Assembly: GCF_024347575.1 (NCBI RefSeq)
Contig: NZ_AP025503.1
Location: forward strand, 372,001 to 436,000
Reading direction: 5' to 3'
Origin: Vibrio pelagius
GTDB lineage: Bacteria > Pseudomonadota > Gammaproteobacteria > Enterobacterales > Vibrionaceae
DNA: 64,000 bases
A program made the position numbers and the translations under genes. The notes under the pieces are model-generated. The model was not told the origin of the DNA, ran no database searches, and worked only from the letters and a program-made list of their open reading frames with translations. Position 1 is the first letter of the stretch. The number at the start of each line of letters is the position of its first letter. Positions 59,942-64,000 of this stretch are shown one piece after another.

Positions 59942-60466
59942 ATGAGAACGATAGAACCTATTGTCCGCTGGGATGTGGCATTTTCTATGTTTTGCTTAAA
60001 GAGTCGTTATAGCAAGCAAACCGCGCAGATCAGTAAAGCAATATCTCACACTGGGGACGGACACCTATACCTTTTGTTTGCCATAGCTGCCTTGTTCTTA
60101 GATGAGCAAAGTGGCAAAGCGTTTCTTATGGTGGGCTTGGCGGCATTCGCCATTGAACTCCCCATCTATTGGTTGGCAAAAAATACCATCAAGCGCCGTC
60201 GTCCTGCCGAGTTCTCCACTTTCTTACACTCTTACATCGTGCCTTCTGATAAATATAGCTTGCCATCAGGTCATTCGGCGGCGGCTTTTGTTATGGCTAC
60301 GGTCATTGGTCACTTTTATCCGCAGGTTTATTTGGTGAGTCTGGTTTGGGCAAGCCTGATCGCAGGTTCTCGCATCTTGCTCGGTGTTCATTTTCTTACC
60401 GATGTTTTGATCGGTGCGGCACTTGGTATTGCTTGCGCGAACCTTGCTCTAAATGGGCTGCTTTAG
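59942..60466 (+). CDS. PAP2-family lipid phosphatase
   Basis: Membrane phosphatase of 174 residues with the three acid-phosphatase motifs: KNTIKRRRP (K-x6-RP), PSGHS and SRILLGVHFLTD (SR-x5-H-x3-D). Several membrane segments surround them, so the active site would face the periplasm. Enzymes of this group remove phosphate from undecaprenyl pyrophosphate, phosphatidylglycerol phosphate or lipid A. The substrate is not readable. The stop is 46 bases before the ATG of the glycosyltransferase, suggesting one operon and a lipid-linked pathway. Confidence 0.87.
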   Translation: MRTIEPIVRWDVAFSMFCLKSRYSKQTAQISKAISHTGDGHLYLLFAIAALFLDEQSGKAFLMVGLAAFAIELPIYWLAKNTIKRRRPAEFSTFLHSYIVPSDKYSLPSGHSAAAFVMATVIGHFYPQVYLVSLVWASLIAGSRILLGVHFLTDVLIGAALGIACANLALNGLL

Positions 60467-60512
60467 GCTCATCAACATTTCCTCCGATTCGAGAGTCTAC
60501 AAAGGACCGAAC

Positions 60513-61577
60513 ATGAAAATACTTTATGGTGTACAAGGCACTGGTAATGGTCATATTGCCCGTGCTCGGGCGATGGCGAATGCTCTGAAAGCGAAGAATG
60601 TGGATGTCGACTTTCTATTCTCTGGCCGTGAAGGGGACAAGTACTTTTCAATGGAAGCGTTTGGCGACTACCAGACCCGCCACGGCTTAACTTTTTTCAG
60701 TGAACAGGGGCAGGTGAAGTATGGCAAAACCTTCCTCAAGAATAGCCTGTGGCGTCTTGGTCGTGAAATTGCCGAGTTGGATCTCTCACACTACGACTTA
60801 GTCTTGAATGACTTTGAGCCAGTGTCAGCTTGGGCGGCTAAAAAACAGAAAGTATCGTGTATTGGTATTAGCCATCAGAATGCATTTCGCTTCGATGTGC
60901 CCAAGAAAGGAGGGAACTGGATTGAGCGTTCTGTGATACAGCACTTCGCTCCAACGGAACACTCTATTGGATTGCATTGGTATCATTTTGAACAGCCAAT
61001 TTTGCCTCCGATCGTATATACGCCGTCTAACCGTGAAAAGGCGTCATGCGCAGAAAGGAACGTTAATTTCAGCCTGGTGTATCTGCCGTTTGAAGATTTG
61101 GATGATGTGACAGACCTTTTGATTAAGTTCATCTCTCACCAGTTCATTTGCTATCACCCAGATGTCATAGAGCAGCGCATCGTTGAGAATATTGTGTTTA
61201 AACCACTGAGCCACGATGGCTTTCAAATCGACCTGCAAGGGTGCTCTGGTGTTATTGCTAATGGTGGCTTTGAGTTGCCCTCTGAAGCGATGACTCTAGG
61301 CAAGAAACTGTTGCTTAAACCACTGGCGGGCCAATTCGAACAACAGAGCAATGTGGCGACTTTAGAGGCGCTAGGTTTAGCTCAGATGATGAGCTTTCTT
61401 GACCCTGCTGCCCTGCGCAGTTGGCTAGGGGAAAAACAAGCTGAAATGGTCACCTATCCAGATGTTGCGAGTGCGATTGTTGAGTGGATTTTGGCGAAAG
61501 ATTGGCACTGTCACGAGCAACTAAGAAGGCAGTTATGGGAGAAGGTCGACTTTCCTAGTTACGCTTCTATCACTTGA
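60513..61577 (+). CDS. MJ1255/VC2487-family glycosyltransferase
   Basis: GT-B-fold protein of 354 residues from the ATG at 60513 (AAAGGACC precedes it). The N-terminal LYGVQGTGNGHIARARAM is the glycine-rich loop of the MurG/UDP-glycosyltransferase type, and the C-terminal VIANGGFELPSEAMTLGKKL is the donor-binding segment with the usual GG-x-E pattern. It matches the family named after an archaeal protein and the V. cholerae protein VC2487. Acceptor and donor are unknown. Its neighbour, a PAP2 phosphatase, suggests a lipid or lipid-linked acceptor. Confidence 0.85.
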   Translation: MKILYGVQGTGNGHIARARAMANALKAKNVDVDFLFSGREGDKYFSMEAFGDYQTRHGLTFFSEQGQVKYGKTFLKNSLWRLGREIAELDLSHYDLVLNDFEPVSAWAAKKQKVSCIGISHQNAFRFDVPKKGGNWIERSVIQHFAPTEHSIGLHWYHFEQPILPPIVYTPSNREKASCAERNVNFSLVYLPFEDLDDVTDLLIKFISHQFICYHPDVIEQRIVENIVFKPLSHDGFQIDLQGCSGVIANGGFELPSEAMTLGKKLLLKPLAGQFEQQSNVATLEALGLAQMMSFLDPAALRSWLGEKQAEMVTYPDVASAIVEWILAKDWHCHEQLRRQLWEKVDFPSYASIT

Positions 61578-61923
61578 TTCATAGGTGAGGTTTTTGAATG
61601 CTCCACCCTATCAATTCATAGGCTCAATCATTTGTAACAAATGTAACTGAATGATTGAGCTGTCAAATAAGTCGTAAGAAAACCCCAAAAATCGTTATTT
61701 TATGTTTTTTTACAAAACCATAAGTTAATGATATTAAAAGAATAATTATTCAGTGAGGTAAAATAAAATTATTCTTTATCAATCTTGTTGGTAGCGTTCG
61801 ATTTATTGGTTAATAGTAGATGTTATCCGAAACACATCGGCCAGATAAATATAAAAACTAGTGGTTATCTATTCCCACACTATTACCAATTTAACGCTGT
61901 CATATCGACGAGAGGCAACTTGA
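61578..61923. promoter_or_regulatory. AT-rich leuO upstream region
   Basis: 346 bases without a gene, strongly AT-rich. They hold an 11-base inverted repeat (61622-61660) and the leuO leader. LeuO genes are commonly silenced by H-NS at such AT-rich DNA, and in V. cholerae leuO is ToxR-dependent; neither site is placed here. Confidence 0.6.
61622..61660. repeat. Inverted repeat upstream of leuO
   Basis: Perfect 11-base arms GCTCAATCATT and AATGATTGAGC separated by 17 bases, which include a smaller palindrome TTTGT-A-ACAAA. No T-run follows on the plus strand. Confidence 0.75.
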
Positions 61924-62883
61924 ATGTTAGAGAAAAAAGACGCAATGAGTGCTATTGCAAGCTACAGAATGGAAAGCACACTTCGTGGAGTAGACTTAAA
62001 CCTGTTGACGGTTTTTGATGCTGTAATGCAAGAGCAAAATATTACCCGTGCGGCGCACAATTTGGGGATGTCTCAGCCTGCAGTAAGTAACGCTGTAGCA
62101 CGTCTAAAAGTGATGTTTAACGACGAGCTATTTATGCGTCAGGGTCGTGGTATTCAACCGACTCAACGTGCTCGTCAGCTGTTTGGTCCAATCCGCCAAG
62201 CACTGCAACTTGTGCGCAACGAACTGCCAAGTTCTGTCTTCTCTCCAGAGTCCTCTTCTCGTCTATTCAAGTTGGCGATCTGCAGCCCTTGTGACATGCG
62301 TTTTGCACCTAAGATTATGTCGACGATCAATGAGCTTGCGCCAAGTGTTCAACTGCACATGGACGCGGAGTTCGACCGTCAACTTTCTGAGCGCATGCGT
62401 TACCAAGAGATCGACTTCGTTATCGATTACGCTCGTTTCGATGAGCAAGGTTTCTCAAGCACAGAGATCTTCCAAGATGAGCTAGTGGTTGTCGCTTCAG
62501 CTTCACACCCACGCATCAATGGGTCGGTTACTGAGTCTGAGCTTCTTGAAGAGAAGCACGCAAAACTGTCTCGCATTCACGGTCAACGCAGCTTCTCTGA
62601 GCAAGCATACCGCGACCTAGACTGTACGCCTTACTATGAAGGCACGAGCCTAAGCAACGTTTTATATGTTGTTGGTCAGTCTGAACTCGTTACGATTGCC
62701 CCTCGTTGGATGGTTGAGCATGCAGCGAATAAAGAGCAGTTACAGATTCTAGACTTCCCATTCGATAATGCGGCAATCTCAGGCTTCCTAAGCTGGCATG
62801 AATCAAGCGAAAAAGACAAAGGACACATTTGGTTACGAGATCAACTCATGATGATCTGTGGCGAAGTAGTAGCACTTAACTAA
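61924..62883 (+). CDS. leuO: LysR-type regulator LeuO
   Basis: LysR-family regulator of 319 residues. The winged helix-turn-helix is at about residues 26-85 (NITRAAHNLGMSQPAVSNAV), and the C-terminal effector-binding domain from about 110. The start and the HTH match vibrio LeuO. LeuO is a global H-NS antagonist in enterobacteria; in V. cholerae it acts downstream of ToxR in stress, biofilm and acid responses. Here it lies about 8 kb from the leu operon with the efflux and glycosyltransferase genes between, unlike the direct leuO-leuL neighbourhood of E. coli. Start ATG at 61924 with GAGAGGC upstream. Confidence 0.94.
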   Translation: MLEKKDAMSAIASYRMESTLRGVDLNLLTVFDAVMQEQNITRAAHNLGMSQPAVSNAVARLKVMFNDELFMRQGRGIQPTQRARQLFGPIRQALQLVRNELPSSVFSPESSSRLFKLAICSPCDMRFAPKIMSTINELAPSVQLHMDAEFDRQLSERMRYQEIDFVIDYARFDEQGFSSTEIFQDELVVVASASHPRINGSVTESELLEEKHAKLSRIHGQRSFSEQAYRDLDCTPYYEGTSLSNVLYVVGQSELVTIAPRWMVEHAANKEQLQILDFPFDNAAISGFLSWHESSEKDKGHIWLRDQLMMICGEVVALN

Positions 62884-62904
62884 TCGCTGAACACCTTGAT
62901 TTAT

Positions 62905-62939
62905 AAGCCCTGAGCTACTTTGCTAGTTCGGGGCTTTTT
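62905..62939 (+). terminator. Terminator after leuO
   Basis: Stem AAGCCC-x-GA with TTCG-GGGCTT partly mismatched, loop about 13 bases, followed by five T. Moderate quality. Confidence 0.65.
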
Positions 62940-63085
62940 CATAACAGAACGCCGAACTTCGTTCATTTTTCAGAGTTAAGTTTACTATTACTGATAACTT
63001 TGAGCTCCGTCAGTTGCCTTTTCCATGATCAGAGGTACACTTGTGCGCTCAAAAAAGCTTACAGGTGTAAGCCAAAGGTAAAGAG

Positions 63086-64000
63086 ATGGCCAATTTAGAC
63101 TTTCATATCGTAAAACGACTTCGCGAGCAGATTGCTCAGGGCGGCAACCGCACGGCTTTAAAGCATAAAGTAAATAATGTTTGGCAAGGCATTAGCTGGC
63201 AGCAATTTGGTGAACAGATCGATAAGCTGTCACTCGCACTATTGGCTCAAGGATTGAGAATCCAAGACAAAATCGGTATTTACTCAAACAACATGCCTCA
63301 ATGGACTGTGGCAGACTTTGCAGCTCTACAAGCTCGTCTTGTCACTGTGCCGATTTATCCAACCAACACGGCGGCGCAGTCGTCCTACATTGTTCAAAAT
63401 GCAGACGTCAAAGTACTTTTTGTTGGTGAACAGCCACAGTTTGATGCAGCAATCAGCTTATTTGACGAATGTGAGCAGCTTGAAATCATCGTTGCGATGT
63501 CAGATGACATTGATACTCAAGGCTATGATTTTGCTATCTCTTGGCAAGAGTTCATCGAGCGTGGTCAACAAGCTCAGCAAGCGGAATTAGACGTTCGTCT
63601 TGCCGATGCGAATATGGATGATCTGCTGACTCTTATCTATACCTCTGGTACGACAGGTCAACCGAAAGGTGTCATGTTGGACTACGCTAATATTGGCTCT
63701 CAACTAGAAGGTCATGACGAGCGCTTAAGCCTAAGCAAAGATGATGTTTCCCTCTGTTTCTTACCGCTATCTCATGTATTTGAACGCGCTTGGACCTTCT
63801 ATGTCCTTTATAAAGGTGCAACCAACTGTTACCTACAAGATACAATGCAGGTGCGTGACGCTTTAAGCGATGTGAAACCAACCGTCATGTGTGCTGTTCC
63901 ACGTTTCTACGAGAAAATCTTCTCAGCGATTCACGAGAAAGTATCGAAAGCACCACTGATTCGTAAGGTTCTCTTTACTTGGGCTGTAAACATGGGCGCT
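63086..64000 (+). CDS. Long-chain acyl-CoA synthetase (FadD15/VC2484-like), 3' end outside window
   Basis: First 305 codons of an AMP-forming acyl-CoA ligase; the frame is open to the last base. The ATG at 63086 follows AAAGGTAAAGAG. The core AMP-binding motif YTSGTTGQPKGV begins at Tyr185, and the LSHVFERAWTFY stretch is typical of the long-chain acyl-CoA synthetase branch, the large enzymes of about 600 residues. It would activate fatty acids with ATP and CoA at the inner membrane. It lies directly after leuO, as VC2484 does in V. cholerae. Full-length integrity cannot be judged from this window. Confidence 0.9.
   Translation, partial: MANLDFHIVKRLREQIAQGGNRTALKHKVNNVWQGISWQQFGEQIDKLSLALLAQGLRIQDKIGIYSNNMPQWTVADFAALQARLVTVPIYPTNTAAQSSYIVQNADVKVLFVGEQPQFDAAISLFDECEQLEIIVAMSDDIDTQGYDFAISWQEFIERGQQAQQAELDVRLADANMDDLLTLIYTSGTTGQPKGVMLDYANIGSQLEGHDERLSLSKDDVSLCFLPLSHVFERAWTFYVLYKGATNCYLQDTMQVRDALSDVKPTVMCAVPRFYEKIFSAIHEKVSKAPLIRKVLFTWAVNMGA

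Noticed and set aside
61622..61660. Rho-independent terminator after the glycosyltransferase gene
   Set aside because: The loop is 17 bases and no T-run follows the stem on the plus strand.

Overview
The window is a chromosomal segment from a Vibrio (gammaproteobacterium). This is indicated by the complete MSHA type IV pilus structural operon, the joined mre-rng-yhdP-tldD cluster, the vibrio-type LeuO, the MJ1255/VC2487-family glycosyltransferase and a gene order matching what is known for Vibrio cholerae. The content is almost entirely core genome. I see no rRNA or tRNA gene, CRISPR array, integrase, insertion sequence or prophage. The species cannot be fixed from what I can see; it does not need to be V. 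cholerae.

Region by region. 1-8466: 3' part of the MSHA locus (mshF end, then mshB, A, C, D, O, P, Q), with strongly overlapping minor-pilin genes ending in a 1524-residue secreted adhesin-like MshQ. 8691-19520: mreBCD, maf, rng, yhdP, a nitrilase-family amidase and tldD, all co-directional (cell shape, RNA processing, outer-membrane lipid transport, repair hydrolases). 19596-28139: phoH2 (minus), rapA, an atypical NRAMP-family transporter (minus), rluA, a D-2-hydroxyacid dehydrogenase, then a UspA protein that closes a TAXI-TRAP transporter operon (27702-32052, minus). 32395-39109: argR/mdh divergent pair, a small unknown gene, ispB/rplU-rpmA-cgtA, and the yjjP/yjjB exporter pair. 39148-48945: folA, then on the minus strand apaH, apaG, rsmA, pdxA, surA, lptD, followed by djlA, a DUF924 protein and a DUF547 protein. 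49092-54146: leuLABCD with a readable leader peptide and attenuator. 54513-61577: TetR regulator, membrane-fusion protein and RND pump, a PAP2 phosphatase and a glycosyltransferase, lying between the leu operon and leuO. 61924-64000: leuO and the first 305 codons of an acyl-CoA synthetase.

How the genes work together. The msh genes build one surface pilus and its probable tip complex. The mre genes place the cell-wall machinery. surA, lptD and yhdP serve outer-membrane assembly. The TAXI-TRAP-Usp operon is a self-contained uptake system. leuLABCD makes leucine from 2-oxoisovalerate under attenuation control. The TetR-MFP-RND genes form a self-regulated efflux unit with two near-identical 16-bp palindromes in front of the repressor.

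The best non-gene signals are: the paired TetR operators (54416-54506), a 162-bp palindromic MITE-like repeat (59647-59808), an 11-copy heptamer array (39676-39752), 36-residue repeats in MshQ, a strong hairpin between the TRAP receptor and permease genes, and a terminator-like hairpin without an obvious transcript upstream of rplU. I did not find a clearly unprecedented multi-gene system; most of the window is ordinary vibrio core genome. Base positions were counted by eye and can be off by one or two for short sites.
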